In this document: positions 51,894 through 60,140 of the stretch, in pieces | Position numbering within the stretch: the first letter of the stretch is position 1 | Layout of the letters: every line of letters starts with the position of its first letter | Source: RUG572 sp964386385 | GTDB taxonomy: Bacteria; Verrucomicrobiota; Kiritimatiellia; RFP12; UBA1067 | Direction: 5' to 3' | Length of the DNA stretch: 64,000 nt | Assembly: GCA_964386385.1 (NCBI GenBank) | Contig: CAYLRN010000001.1 | Coordinates: 124,001 to 188,000 of the forward strand | Notes under the pieces: model-generated | What the model was told of the DNA's origin: nothing | Databases searched by the model: none | What the model saw: the letters and a program-made list of their open reading frames with translations, nothing else | Made by a program: the position numbers and the translations under genes

Positions 51894-52187
51894 TCAACCT
51901 CCGATGTGCAACTTTGAGTGAGACCCCGTGCGAACGAGGACGAGTTCGAGCCTCCCCTCGTCCTTCGAGTAGACGAGCAGCCAGTCCGGCCCGACATGGC
52001 ATTCGCGATAGCCGCGCCAGCTGCCCGTGAGCGCGTGGTCGCGGTTGCGGGGCGGGAGGGCGATGTCTCCGGCAAGCAGCCGCACCACGAGTTCGAGCTT
52101 CTCAAGGTCGAGGCCGCTTTTCGCCGCCGCCTTGCAGTCGCGCTTGTACTGCGTCGTCTTGATGATGTCGTATTTGAGCGTTTCCAT
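51894..52187 (-). CDS. RelE-superfamily YafQ-like mRNA-interferase toxin
   Basis: A 97-residue toxin of normal size. It matches the YafQ pattern throughout: YDIIKTTQYKRDCKAAAKSG, LELVVRLLAGDIALPPRNRD, HALTGSWRGYRECHVGPDWL, LVYSKDEGRLELVLVRTGSH and a final SKLHIGG. The conserved RD-H-L.G.w.g.RECH and RTGSHS residues that form the ribosome-dependent RNase site are present. AAAGGG precedes the start. A promoter with -10 TATAAT and a small GC hairpin lie just upstream. The toxin-first order is typical for YafQ/HigB-like modules. Confidence 0.88.
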   Translation of the reverse strand: METLKYDIIKTTQYKRDCKAAAKSGLDLEKLELVVRLLAGDIALPPRNRDHALTGSWRGYRECHVGPDWLLVYSKDEGRLELVLVRTGSHSKLHIGG

Positions 52188-52202
52188 CTGTCGTTCCCTT
52201 TC

Positions 52203-52215
52203 GCCGCCCCTTGGG
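52203..52215. promoter_or_regulatory. Small GC inverted repeat before the toxin gene
   Basis: GCCCC, loop of 3 nt, GGGGC between the toxin promoter and its SD. It could be an autoregulatory operator or a leader hairpin; the sequence alone cannot decide. Confidence 0.3.
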
Positions 52216-52231
52216 GGCTTTGATGGTGCGT

Positions 52232-52259
52232 ATTATAGCACAAGGTGGTTTCACCGCAA
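52232..52259 (-). promoter_or_regulatory. Promoter of the toxin-antitoxin operon
   Basis: Minus strand -35 TTGCGG (52259-52254), a 16-nt spacer, and an extended -10 TGCTATAAT ending at 52232, 44 nt before the toxin ATG. Confidence 0.55.
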
Positions 52260-52318
52260 CGGCCCAAACGTATTTTTACCGCGTTTTATTTTTCCCTCTA
52301 CGCCCTCATCGGCGGCGG

Positions 52319-52490
52319 TGGTATAATCGGCAGGGCGAAGCGTCCCGCCCCGCCGTGTCCGCCATCGGGAGGGCGCGTGTCCTCACGCGCCGTGGGCGGA
52401 GCGGGAGGGACGCGCTTCTGCGCGTCCGCCGTCACGCACGATTCCATGTTTCGGTCGCGCAGAAGCGCGCCCCTCCCAGGCATACGAGAA
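52319..52490. repeat. Dispersed GC-rich repeats behind an orphan TGGTATAAT
   Basis: A plus-strand TGGTATAAT at 52319-52327 leads into repeat blocks: GTCCCGCCCCGCCG, CGGGAGGGCGCGTGTCCTCA with CGCGCC, and two inverted copies of GGGAGGGACGCGCTTCTGCG (52405 region and its complement near 52465). They match blocks at 21960-22475 and 49785-49910. The copies at about 52405 and 52465 can pair as a long hairpin. No gene is seen here. Confidence 0.7.
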
Positions 52491-52501
52491 TCTGCGAAGC
52501 G

Positions 52502-55500
52502 TCAGCGGAGGATCAGCAGCGTTCCGACGGCGGTGACGACGGAGATGCGGCCGTTCTCGAAGACGAGCGCGGAGTTCGGCGCAGCGCCAGAGACGGAACA
52601 CGCAAGGTCCGCCGCGTCTGGCTCGTCGCCGGAGTACGCGAAGAGCGGGAATTTGGGCGGCAGCTTCACCGGACGGTCTGCCATCTGCACGACCGCGCCC
52701 TTCTCGGACTTGAACTTCGCAAGCGGGACGGGAGCGGACTGGCTGAAGCTCGCGCGCAGGACGCCGCCGCTCTGCAGCCACAGTTCGTCCAGCGCCTCCG
52801 GCGTCGCAGCCACCATGTCGAAGACGCCGCCGGCCGCGACGCCGAGCGTTCCGCGCACGGAACCGGCCACCGCCAGGCGCTGCCCGGCGGCCAGCGCGAA
52901 GGGCCGGTTCGTCGTCGTCGGCAGCACGAGGCTCGCGCCCGCCGCCACAGTGACGTTCGTCGCGGCGAGGCCGCACGCGCCCGAATCGCTCGCATGGGGG
53001 AACTGCGAGGGCGTCAGGATGCCGTACTTCGCAACCCAGGCGTCGGTCAGAGCCTTTACGGCCGCGTCGTCGATGAAGGAATCGTAGAGGCGCACCGCGG
53101 CGATCTCCCCCTTGTAGTTGAAGTCGCAGTTGCCGCTGCCGACAAGAACGCGCATTGCCTCGCGCGGCGTTCCGCCGGATCCGGCCGCCAAGAGGCGCAT
53201 ATGCGTGAAAACGCCGTCCACGACGATGCGCATGAGGCCGGTGTCAGTGTCGAAGGAGCAGACGGCGCAGTGAGGCTGGCCGTCGGCGAGGTCCCAGACG
53301 CGGCTGACAGTGGACTGGTCGCCGCGCGTAGACACGTTCTTTCCGCCGTAGCCGGCCATGACGCGGTTGCCCTCGCCCCAGAGACCCAGTCCCCAGTCCG
53401 CCCGGTTGCTGGTGGGAAGTTCCGCGCCGACCATAACTGACGACGCGAAGAAGTTGCGGTTCATGGTCACGGAATCAGGCATGTTTCCGTTCGTCGACGT
53501 GCGGAATACGACCGCAGCCGTCCAGGCGACCTTGCCGGAGGCTGGCGAATCGCCGGCGGGGATGCCGAGGGAGGTGTTGTTTCCGTTGAAATAGACGGAG
53601 TTGTGTCCGTTGATCGCGCCCTTGCGCAGAACGGGTCCCTTCCAGGTGGAGGCGTAGGACGTGGCCGACAGGTCGCTTGTTCCCGTGATGCGCGTGACGT
53701 TCGCCTTGTTCGCCGTGCGCGTTCCATCCGTCGAAAGCCATTCCGTCACCTCCGCACCGTCGGCGACGTCGACGATCGAATCGGCGTCCCACGCGGCGGC
53801 GCCGTCGTCCGGAATTGCCGCGGGGACTTTCTCCCCCATCGGCGGAACGTCGCCCTGCGCCGAATCGTCATCCAGCTCTCCAACCGCGTAGACGCTCGCA
53901 GGCGCGCCGTACTTCCCGGCGAGTTCCACGCCGACGGCGGCCTTTTCGCTCCATGTCAGAGTCCTGCCGGGATAGAAGCGGATCTCGGCCAGCGCGCCCG
54001 TGAACGCGAACTTGTACGGGGCGTCGGCGTCGGCAATGTTCTGGACGCCGAAGTAGATGTCCGCCGCGTTGCGCGGGCTGCGCGTCGTCTCGTCGAGGTC
54101 GACGGCCCTCTCGACGGTCTCGCCGTCGACGGAGAGCGTGAGCGTCCCGTCGCCGGCCATGGCGTAGATGGCAACGTGCGGCCGGCCGTCGGCGTAGCTG
54201 CGAGCCTTCGTGTAGACGCTGTAGTCCTTGTTGAGCTTGGCGACGCCGAAGCCGGCGCCGACATGTCCGTTCGCGCCGAAGACAAGCCCCCAGTCGTTCA
54301 CGCAGCCCGGCTGTTCGCGTCCGAGAATGCCGGTCTCCATATACCACGAGTTGTCCCAGCCCAGGCCGGGCGTCGCAGTCTTGAAGACGACTGCCAGCGT
54401 CCAGTTGGTCTGCCCTGCGAGCGGATTTTCCTCCGCCACGACCTTGAGCGCGGAGTGGTCGAACACGACGCCCGGCCGGCCGTTGAACTCGTCGAGAGAG
54501 GCCTTGGGAACTGTCGTCGGATTCGACGAAAACGTCGGAACCACGGCAGTGCGCGAGGCAGTGGAGTCCGGCCATGCGACGACGTCGTCCCCGTCGGCAA
54601 GAGCCGCGACGGCGTCCTCCGCGCGCCAGGCTACGCATCCGGCGGCAGTCGCGGAAGAGGAGGAGGACATTGGCGCGCCCAGTATCTTGACCGTCCCCTC
54701 GTCGACGGCGAGTTCGCCCGTGAACGCCGAGGCGTCCCCGAGGACGAGCGTGCCGGCCCCCTTCTTCGTGAGGACGCCGCATCCCTTGAGCGGGGCGCGC
54801 ATGGCGAATCGGCGGTCCCGCGTGTCGACTGTCGCAGAGGCTCCGGAAGGGACGATCGTGTCGAGTTCGCTGAACGAGTCGGCCGTAGCCGCGAGCGTTC
54901 CGCCGCGCAGTTCGACGCGATACCAGGAGTCGGTCGTCGCGCCCGAGTTCCACCGCCCTTCAGTGGCCGAGAATCCGCGCGAACCGATTTCGAAGAGGCC
55001 GCCGGAGAGCGTGAACGTGCAGTAGCTGTTCGTGACGGGAATCTGGCGGTCGGCCCCGAACGTCGTCGCTCCGCCCAGCGCGACGCGCGGGACGCGCACG
55101 GCGCCGCCCGACTGGCGGTATGCGGCGGAGGGGGAGTTCACGACCGTTCCGTTGTCGCGCCTTGAGAACGCGAGGATCAGTCCGTCGTCGCCCGGCTGGC
55201 TGGAAGAGGTTTCGTCGACGGCAAGCGTTCCGCCCTTCACCGTGAAGTCGTGGGAGACGAGCTGGTGGCCGCCGCGGTCGCCCATCCAGAGCGTCCCCAG
55301 ATTCGCCGTGCCGCCGTCCAGGACGAACTTCGGGTTGGCGTACCAGGTAGAAGAGCCGTTGCCCATGTAGAACGTCGTAGCGTCGAAGCGTCCGCCCGTC
55401 AGTTCGTAGAGCGAGTCGTACTTGCTGAAGCCGACCTGCGCCAGGACCGCCTTGACGTGTCCGCCGGACTGGCGGAACTCGCCGGAGTCGACGACGAAGA

Positions 55501-56257
55501 CGCCGTTTGTGAAGACCGCGCCGTCGCCAAAGACCACCTTCGGCGCGCCCGGCTGCGTGAGAAGCAGATAGCTGCCTCCGCCACCCATGTTGACGACGAC
55601 GCCGGGGAAGACGTCCTTCCAGTCCGCCTTGTCGGTGAACGTCAGTTCGAGCCGGGCGCTTCCGCTCCAGCGAAAGTCCTGCGCCCAGACGCCAGGTTTC
55701 GCCAGGCGCGCGACATTGTGTCCGCCGGACGCGAAGCGGTAGCCGAGCGTCCCCGCATAGGCCGGCGGCGCATTGTGGCAGGCCAGCACGGCGTTGGAGA
55801 CTACGAGTTCGGAATTGCCGCCGATGGCGGCGTTGAAAAAGACCTTTGCCAGTCCGAAATCCCATGTCTGGTCCGCGGCCGTCGCCAGGCGGACGCTGAA
55901 CGTGAGGTTGGAATCCGCCCCTGCGGCATGGCGGGCCGTCAGGCCGTCCGCGCCCAGGGCCAGCGTCGTCGTCGCGCCGGCCGCCGCGTTCGTGCCGACG
56001 ACGACGGCGCCGTTGGGGACGTTCGTGAGGACGAGGCCGCCTAACGCGAGGCTGGCGGAATTCGTCAGGGCAGCCATTCCCGGCCGCGCCGCGAAGTCGA
56101 CCCACGCGACGTCGTCCTCCCCCGGCAGGACACCGCCCGCCCAGTTCGCCGCGACGGCCATGTCCGCCGATTCCGCGCCGGAGAACCTTACGACCTCGCC
56201 CCGCGCCATCGCGAGAGCAAGCCCCATTGCGACTGCACAATACGCCGCCTTGACCAT
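52502..56257 (-). CDS. Large secreted LamG/autotransporter-type beta-strand-repeat protein
   Basis: A 1251-residue protein from the ATG at 56257, which has AAGGAGG 6 nt upstream and opens with signal peptide MVKAAYCAVAMGLALAMARG. Residues about 25-580 are a beta-helix-like region with passenger-type repeats (FSGAESADMAVAANWAGGVL; LTKKGAGTLVLGDASAFTGE). Two LamG/concanavalin-like domains follow (about 600-830 and 870-1110), each with a FNGRPGVVFD/INGHNSVYFNG start and an LAEIRFY/IAAVRLYD end. The last 140 residues are beta-rich. No PEP-CTERM, LPXTG or autotransporter barrel is visible, so anchoring is unclear. A longer start at 56323 sits in leaderless position behind a TATAAT. Confidence 0.85.
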   Translation of the reverse strand: MVKAAYCAVAMGLALAMARGEVVRFSGAESADMAVAANWAGGVLPGEDDVAWVDFAARPGMAALTNSASLALGGLVLTNVPNGAVVVGTNAAAGATTTLALGADGLTARHAAGADSNLTFSVRLATAADQTWDFGLAKVFFNAAIGGNSELVVSNAVLACHNAPPAYAGTLGYRFASGGHNVARLAKPGVWAQDFRWSGSARLELTFTDKADWKDVFPGVVVNMGGGGSYLLLTQPGAPKVVFGDGAVFTNGVFVVDSGEFRQSGGHVKAVLAQVGFSKYDSLYELTGGRFDATTFYMGNGSSTWYANPKFVLDGGTANLGTLWMGDRGGHQLVSHDFTVKGGTLAVDETSSSQPGDDGLILAFSRRDNGTVVNSPSAAYRQSGGAVRVPRVALGGATTFGADRQIPVTNSYCTFTLSGGLFEIGSRGFSATEGRWNSGATTDSWYRVELRGGTLAATADSFSELDTIVPSGASATVDTRDRRFAMRAPLKGCGVLTKKGAGTLVLGDASAFTGELAVDEGTVKILGAPMSSSSSATAAGCVAWRAEDAVAALADGDDVVAWPDSTASRTAVVPTFSSNPTTVPKASLDEFNGRPGVVFDHSALKVVAEENPLAGQTNWTLAVVFKTATPGLGWDNSWYMETGILGREQPGCVNDWGLVFGANGHVGAGFGVAKLNKDYSVYTKARSYADGRPHVAIYAMAGDGTLTLSVDGETVERAVDLDETTRSPRNAADIYFGVQNIADADAPYKFAFTGALAEIRFYPGRTLTWSEKAAVGVELAGKYGAPASVYAVGELDDDSAQGDVPPMGEKVPAAIPDDGAAAWDADSIVDVADGAEVTEWLSTDGTRTANKANVTRITGTSDLSATSYASTWKGPVLRKGAINGHNSVYFNGNNTSLGIPAGDSPASGKVAWTAAVVFRTSTNGNMPDSVTMNRNFFASSVMVGAELPTSNRADWGLGLWGEGNRVMAGYGGKNVSTRGDQSTVSRVWDLADGQPHCAVCSFDTDTGLMRIVVDGVFTHMRLLAAGSGGTPREAMRVLVGSGNCDFNYKGEIAAVRLYDSFIDDAAVKALTDAWVAKYGILTPSQFPHASDSGACGLAATNVTVAAGASLVLPTTTNRPFALAAGQRLAVAGSVRGTLGVAAGGVFDMVAATPEALDELWLQSGGVLRASFSQSAPVPLAKFKSEKGAVVQMADRPVKLPPKFPLFAYSGDEPDAADLACSVSGAAPNSALVFENGRISVVTAVGTLLILR

Positions 56258-56330
56258 TTCAAGCCTCCTTGCCAGAGAATGCCACCCGCCGCGCTTGGCG
56301 GAAACTGCAGAGTCCGAATGCATATGAAGC

Positions 56331-56352
56331 ATTATATCCGTTTTTTTTTTCT
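56331..56352 (-). promoter_or_regulatory. Promoter of the large LamG protein gene
   Basis: Minus strand TATAAT (56336-56331) preceded by a run of A residues, which may act as an UP-like element. It lies 7 nt before an ATG at 56323 and about 70 nt before the SD-led ATG at 56257. Confidence 0.5.
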
Positions 56353-56382
56353 CGTCAATTGCGTTCGCCATAAATGGGCGAT

Positions 56383-57231
56383 TTATGGGAGTCGGACGGC
56401 GACTTTCTTCGGCGGCATGACGTCGGGGAGACCGAGGGCCAGGTACTTCGCCCGCGCGTAGTCGTTGTACTCCAGCTCCACGCGAGCGTCCTTTGCGATG
56501 CCCATCCCGTCGAGGTCGCGATGGCGCGCGGCAAGGTCTGCGCCGTCCGTCAGATTGGGAACGACGAGCAGGCGGACTTCCATTTTCGCCTTCGCCGCGA
56601 CGAGCCGGGCGAGATTGCGCAGAATGAGCTCGTTTGATACGCCTGTGCATCGGCGATGGAGATCAGCGCCGTGCGCCTTGTAGTCGGGAAGCCACATGTC
56701 CGTCACTGGAAGCATCGCCTCGATTGCGGCTGGCGGCGCGTGAAGCGACGTGTCCAGGCAGGTCCGCAATCCCGCCGCGCGGAAGCGCGCGAAGAGCTCC
56801 GCCGCCCATTCCCAGAAGAAGAGCGGTTCGCCGCCGGAGAGAGTGACGCCGCCGCCCGTCCGCTCGTAGAACGGCCTGTCTTCAAGCGCCAGCTCGACGA
56901 TGCGCTCCATTGTCATCGGCTTCCCGTAGAACTTCAGCGCACCGGTCGGACACGTCGCCTCGTCGTTCGTGCAGACCTTGTGTCGAACGCACTTGTGCCG
57001 GAAGCGCGCCAACTGCGGCTTCGGGTCGATCGACTCCGGGTTGTGGCACCACAGGCATTTCAGCGGACACCCCTTGACGAAGAACGTCGTCCTCATCCCC
57101 GGGCCGTCCCATATTGCCATCCGCTTCACGTCGAGAAGCAGCGGCGTACGCAGCGGACGGCCGGCAGCGAACGCCGGCGCCAGAGCACATGACGCAACGC
57201 CTGCCAGGAATCCCTTGCGAGTCGTCTTCAT
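56383..57231 (-). CDS. Radical-SAM glycyl-radical-enzyme activase with Tat-like leader
   Basis: A 282-residue activase that should install the glycyl radical on the enzyme encoded just upstream; the ATG overlaps that gene's stop (ATGA). After residue 33 it is a normal GRE activase: LLDVKRMAIWDGPGMRTTFF, the cluster motif FVKGCPLKCLWCHNPES (CxxxCxxC: Cys55, Cys59, Cys62), a short Cys-containing insert (KCVRHKVC...TCPTGAL; Cys81, 87, 94), GGGVTLSGGEPLF and TCLDTSLHAP. Ahead of this is an extra leader, MKTTRKGFLAGVASCALAPA with FAAG, closely resembling the Tat leaders of the Gfo/Idh/MocA proteins here but with RK in place of RR. The insert is smaller than the two-cluster ferredoxin insert of many activases. 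Confidence 0.9.
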   Translation of the reverse strand: MKTTRKGFLAGVASCALAPAFAAGRPLRTPLLLDVKRMAIWDGPGMRTTFFVKGCPLKCLWCHNPESIDPKPQLARFRHKCVRHKVCTNDEATCPTGALKFYGKPMTMERIVELALEDRPFYERTGGGVTLSGGEPLFFWEWAAELFARFRAAGLRTCLDTSLHAPPAAIEAMLPVTDMWLPDYKAHGADLHRRCTGVSNELILRNLARLVAAKAKMEVRLLVVPNLTDGADLAARHRDLDGMGIAKDARVELEYNDYARAKYLALGLPDVMPPKKVAVRLP

Positions 57232-60098
57232 TGCGCGATTCCCTCCGCGCGCCGGATGTAGGCCTCCTGCTCCTTTCGCGGCATGTCGTTCCAGCGGACG
57301 TTCCAGCCGCACACGCGCACCTGCAGGTTCTCGTATTTTTCGGGCCGCCGCTGGGCGTCGCGCAGCGTCTCCACGTCCACGACGTTGAAATGGATCGCGC
57401 ATCCGCCGTTCGCGAAATACGTCTGCACCAGCGCCTTCATCGCGTCAAGCCCCTTATCGCCTCCCACGGCGTACGGGAGAAGCATGACGTCGAGCGGGAA
57501 GTCGCCCGGCAGGTCGCGGGCGTCGAGGTGGGCGACGGATAGCAGAAGCGCCGTAACGCCCTCCGTGTCGGCGCCCATCGTGGGGGAGACGTTCTTGCTC
57601 ATCTCCTCGCCGGCGCGGCGTCCGTCCGGCGTCGCGCCCGTGGCGCGGCCAAGGTCGATGAACTGCTTCGCGCAGTGTCCGCTCGCCTCGAACGCGCCGT
57701 TGCGCGAATTCGGGACGCCGTTCAGGCATTTAGCGTAGGCCTTGACGATTTCGTCGGCGAGATGGTTCGCCTCCGCGTCGTTGTTTCCCCACTTGCGCTT
57801 CGAGCGCTGCATCCTGAGGCGGAGGTCTTCACGCCCTTCCCAGTTCTTCGCCATCAGCGCGCCGAGTTCGGCAAGCGACATCTCACGGCGCTCGTAGACG
57901 ATTTCCTCCACGGCGAGCAGCGCGTCGACCGCGGTGCCGAGGCCGGTCTGGAGGACGGAGGAGAAGTTGCCGCGCCGAGTGCCGTCGACGAATGCGTCCT
58001 TCCCGGTCATGACGCTGTATTCCGTGGCAAGCGAGAAGAGAAGGGACGGGTTGACTTCGGCAAGAGTCCTCTCCCACTCGAACGCGAGATTGCGGCTCTC
58101 GACGGTCGTCTCCGCAAGCCGCGCCAGGTAGGCCCGCCTGAACGCCGCGAAATCGGCGGCGGCGAAAGTCCCGTCCTTCGCGCGATCGAGCAGTTCCTCG
58201 ACGACCTTCAGCAGATTGACGTGGGAGATGCCGGTGCCGTTGTAGCCGTCCCTGAGGCCGAACTCGTAGCAGCCGGCGACGACCATCGCGCGGCAGTCCT
58301 CGTCAGTGCAGTCGCGTATCTTGCCCTTCAGCACGCGCGCCATCGGCTCTTCGCCGCAGAAGACGAGCGAACGGTGTCGGCGCGCCATGTCGAGGGCCTT
58401 ACGCCAGACCCAGTCGGGGGTGGAGGCCGCCATCTTGAGCTGGACTTTCGGCGTCGGCAGGGCGAGTTCGTCGTGCACTTCAAGGAGAATGCGCGAGACC
58501 TCGTTGTACGCGCTCGTGCCGTCGGCGTTCGTGCCGCCGAAATAGACGGGCTGCCCCCAGTAGTTGTCGATCGACCCCCACTGCCACCAGAAGTGGCGGA
58601 GCTGTTCGCGGAACTCCGCCTCGGTCGTCCGCCCCGCCGCGATGTCTGCGCGGTAGTAGGGCGTAAGGAGGCGGTCGAGGTTGCCGAGGGAGCGGACCTG
58701 GAAGCTGTCGAAGTTCTCGCTCATCACCCAGTCGAGATAGATGAAGAGCAGGACGTCATAGGCCGTCCGCGGCGCGCCCGCGCGCAGGCGGCGCAGGGAA
58801 TCGCGCTCCTTCTCGAGGCGGGAGACGCGCCGCGCATGAACCGCGCCGGGCGGGTCCGCCGCCTCGCTCCGCAGGGCAGCCAGACGACGCTCCGACTGGA
58901 CGACGAGGCGGTCCAGATGGCGAAGGACGGCGTCTGCGGCCATGAGACGGCTTTCGTAGTAGGCGTTTCCGTCCTTCCAGTTCGCCAGCAGACGTTCCCG
59001 GAGGCCGGGGAAGCCGAGCGGCAGAATAGCGTCCCAGTCGGGGACGGAATGGTCGTAGTCCTTCCACATGTTCCAGCGTCCGGCCTTGCGCCCGGCATGG
59101 ATCTTCGCCGGCACGTCCGGACACGTCCGGGCGTCCACCTCCCCGCTGCGCTGTCCCATGATGGAATTGAGAGGATGCCCGAACCTGTGCTTCGTCCAAA
59201 GCGCGTAGGCGGGAAACCAGTCAAGGGGCGAGACGTCTATCGCCGCGCGGTCGCAGCAGAACGCGAAGAGCTTAGCCTTTACGACGCTCCACGGCATTCT
59301 GCCCTTGCTCTCCTCCGCAAGCCTTGAGAGCGCCCCGCGCATCTCCTCGCGCTCAAGGCCGGTGGCGGGGTCTGCGACAGGGGTCCGCCACTTGAAGCGA
59401 AGGTAGTCCGCCTCGTTCGCGAACGGCGCGATCGTCCGTTCCTCGTACGGGGTCAGGACGACGTTGCGCAGACGTATCGCCACCCGTCCCTGCGGATAGG
59501 GCTGCGTCTGGAAGCCGATGCGTCCCGCGCGCGGAACTGTCACGAAGCAGCGGCTCACCTCCACTCCGTCCCACGAACACGCGACATCTCCCTCGACGCT
59601 GCGGACGGCGAGGCGATGCCAGGCGCCGGGCGTCCGTCGCGCCGCTACGGCGCGGGGGATGCGATGGTAGCCGACTCCCGACATCGGACCCGACTGCGGC
59701 GTGGCGCCGACCATCAGCCCCGGCCATCCCCACAGGTCGCCGATGTCCGTCGTCTTCAACTGGAATTCAAGACCCGACGCCTGGTCGCCGTCGCCGACAA
59801 GAACGGCCAGCCCTCCGTCGCCGAACGAATCGTCGGCGTACTGTATTTCGGCCGTGAGCTTGAAATCGCGCCAGCGTTCCCTCGTCGTCAGGACGAGCGG
59901 CCTGGCGCCGTTCATGGTCAGGACGCCGTCCGCCAGGCTGAACGTCTCCGCGACGTCGGCGGCGGACTTCGCCATCGGGCAGTCGAAGTCCGCCAGCGTC
60001 CGCCCGGCGAACAGATCCACCGGCGGAAGCGCGGTCGGCGCGGCAAGTCCCGTCCATGCGGCAAGGACCCCGGCGGCGATGGCCATTTCAAGTTTCAT
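57228..60098 (-). CDS. Glycyl radical enzyme with signal peptide and DUF1080-like domain
   Basis: A 956-residue fusion. The ATG follows a perfect SD (AAGGAGG, 5 nt spacing) and opens MKLEMAIAAGVLAAWTGLAA, a Sec-type signal peptide. Residues about 25-216 form a DUF1080/3-keto-disaccharide-hydrolase-like beta-sandwich (VDLFAGRTLADF, FKLTAEIQYADDSFGDGG, AWHRLAVRSVEGDVACSWDG). Residues about 225-956 are a PFL-like glycyl radical enzyme: YFGGTNADGTSAYNEVSR, thiyl-radical motif MVVAGCYEFGLRDG (Cys610, Glu612) and glycyl loop LQVRVCGWNVRW (Gly931; Trp replaces the usual Tyr). The activase follows with an overlapping start. Substrate unknown; the fused domain and setting suggest a carbohydrate. An exported glycyl radical enzyme would be very unusual. 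Confidence 0.9.
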   Translation of the reverse strand: MKLEMAIAAGVLAAWTGLAAPTALPPVDLFAGRTLADFDCPMAKSAADVAETFSLADGVLTMNGARPLVLTTRERWRDFKLTAEIQYADDSFGDGGLAVLVGDGDQASGLEFQLKTTDIGDLWGWPGLMVGATPQSGPMSGVGYHRIPRAVAARRTPGAWHRLAVRSVEGDVACSWDGVEVSRCFVTVPRAGRIGFQTQPYPQGRVAIRLRNVVLTPYEERTIAPFANEADYLRFKWRTPVADPATGLEREEMRGALSRLAEESKGRMPWSVVKAKLFAFCCDRAAIDVSPLDWFPAYALWTKHRFGHPLNSIMGQRSGEVDARTCPDVPAKIHAGRKAGRWNMWKDYDHSVPDWDAILPLGFPGLRERLLANWKDGNAYYESRLMAADAVLRHLDRLVVQSERRLAALRSEAADPPGAVHARRVSRLEKERDSLRRLRAGAPRTAYDVLLFIYLDWVMSENFDSFQVRSLGNLDRLLTPYYRADIAAGRTTEAEFREQLRHFWWQWGSIDNYWGQPVYFGGTNADGTSAYNEVSRILLEVHDELALPTPKVQLKMAASTPDWVWRKALDMARRHRSLVFCGEEPMARVLKGKIRDCTDEDCRAMVVAGCYEFGLRDGYNGTGISHVNLLKVVEELLDRAKDGTFAAADFAAFRRAYLARLAETTVESRNLAFEWERTLAEVNPSLLFSLATEYSVMTGKDAFVDGTRRGNFSSVLQTGLGTAVDALLAVEEIVYERREMSLAELGALMAKNWEGREDLRLRMQRSKRKWGNNDAEANHLADEIVKAYAKCLNGVPNSRNGAFEASGHCAKQFIDLGRATGATPDGRRAGEEMSKNVSPTMGADTEGVTALLLSVAHLDARDLPGDFPLDVMLLPYAVGGDKGLDAMKALVQTYFANGGCAIHFNVVDVETLRDAQRRPEKYENLQVRVCGWNVRWNDMPRKEQEAYIRRAEGIAQ

Positions 60099-60140
60099 GA
60101 TACCTCCTTGAGTTCAATTGCCCCTGTGAATGGCGTTTCG

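Noticed and set aside
53603..55165. 520-codon plus-strand open frame opposite the LamG gene
   Set aside because: Low-complexity Arg/Val/Ala sequence with no SD; the minus strand has the LamG pattern.
56340..56390. Terminator formed by CCATAAAT/ATTTATGG and the T-run
   Set aside because: The T-run is on the wrong side for the minus-strand activase gene; on the minus strand it is an A-run upstream of a TATAAT, better read as promoter context.
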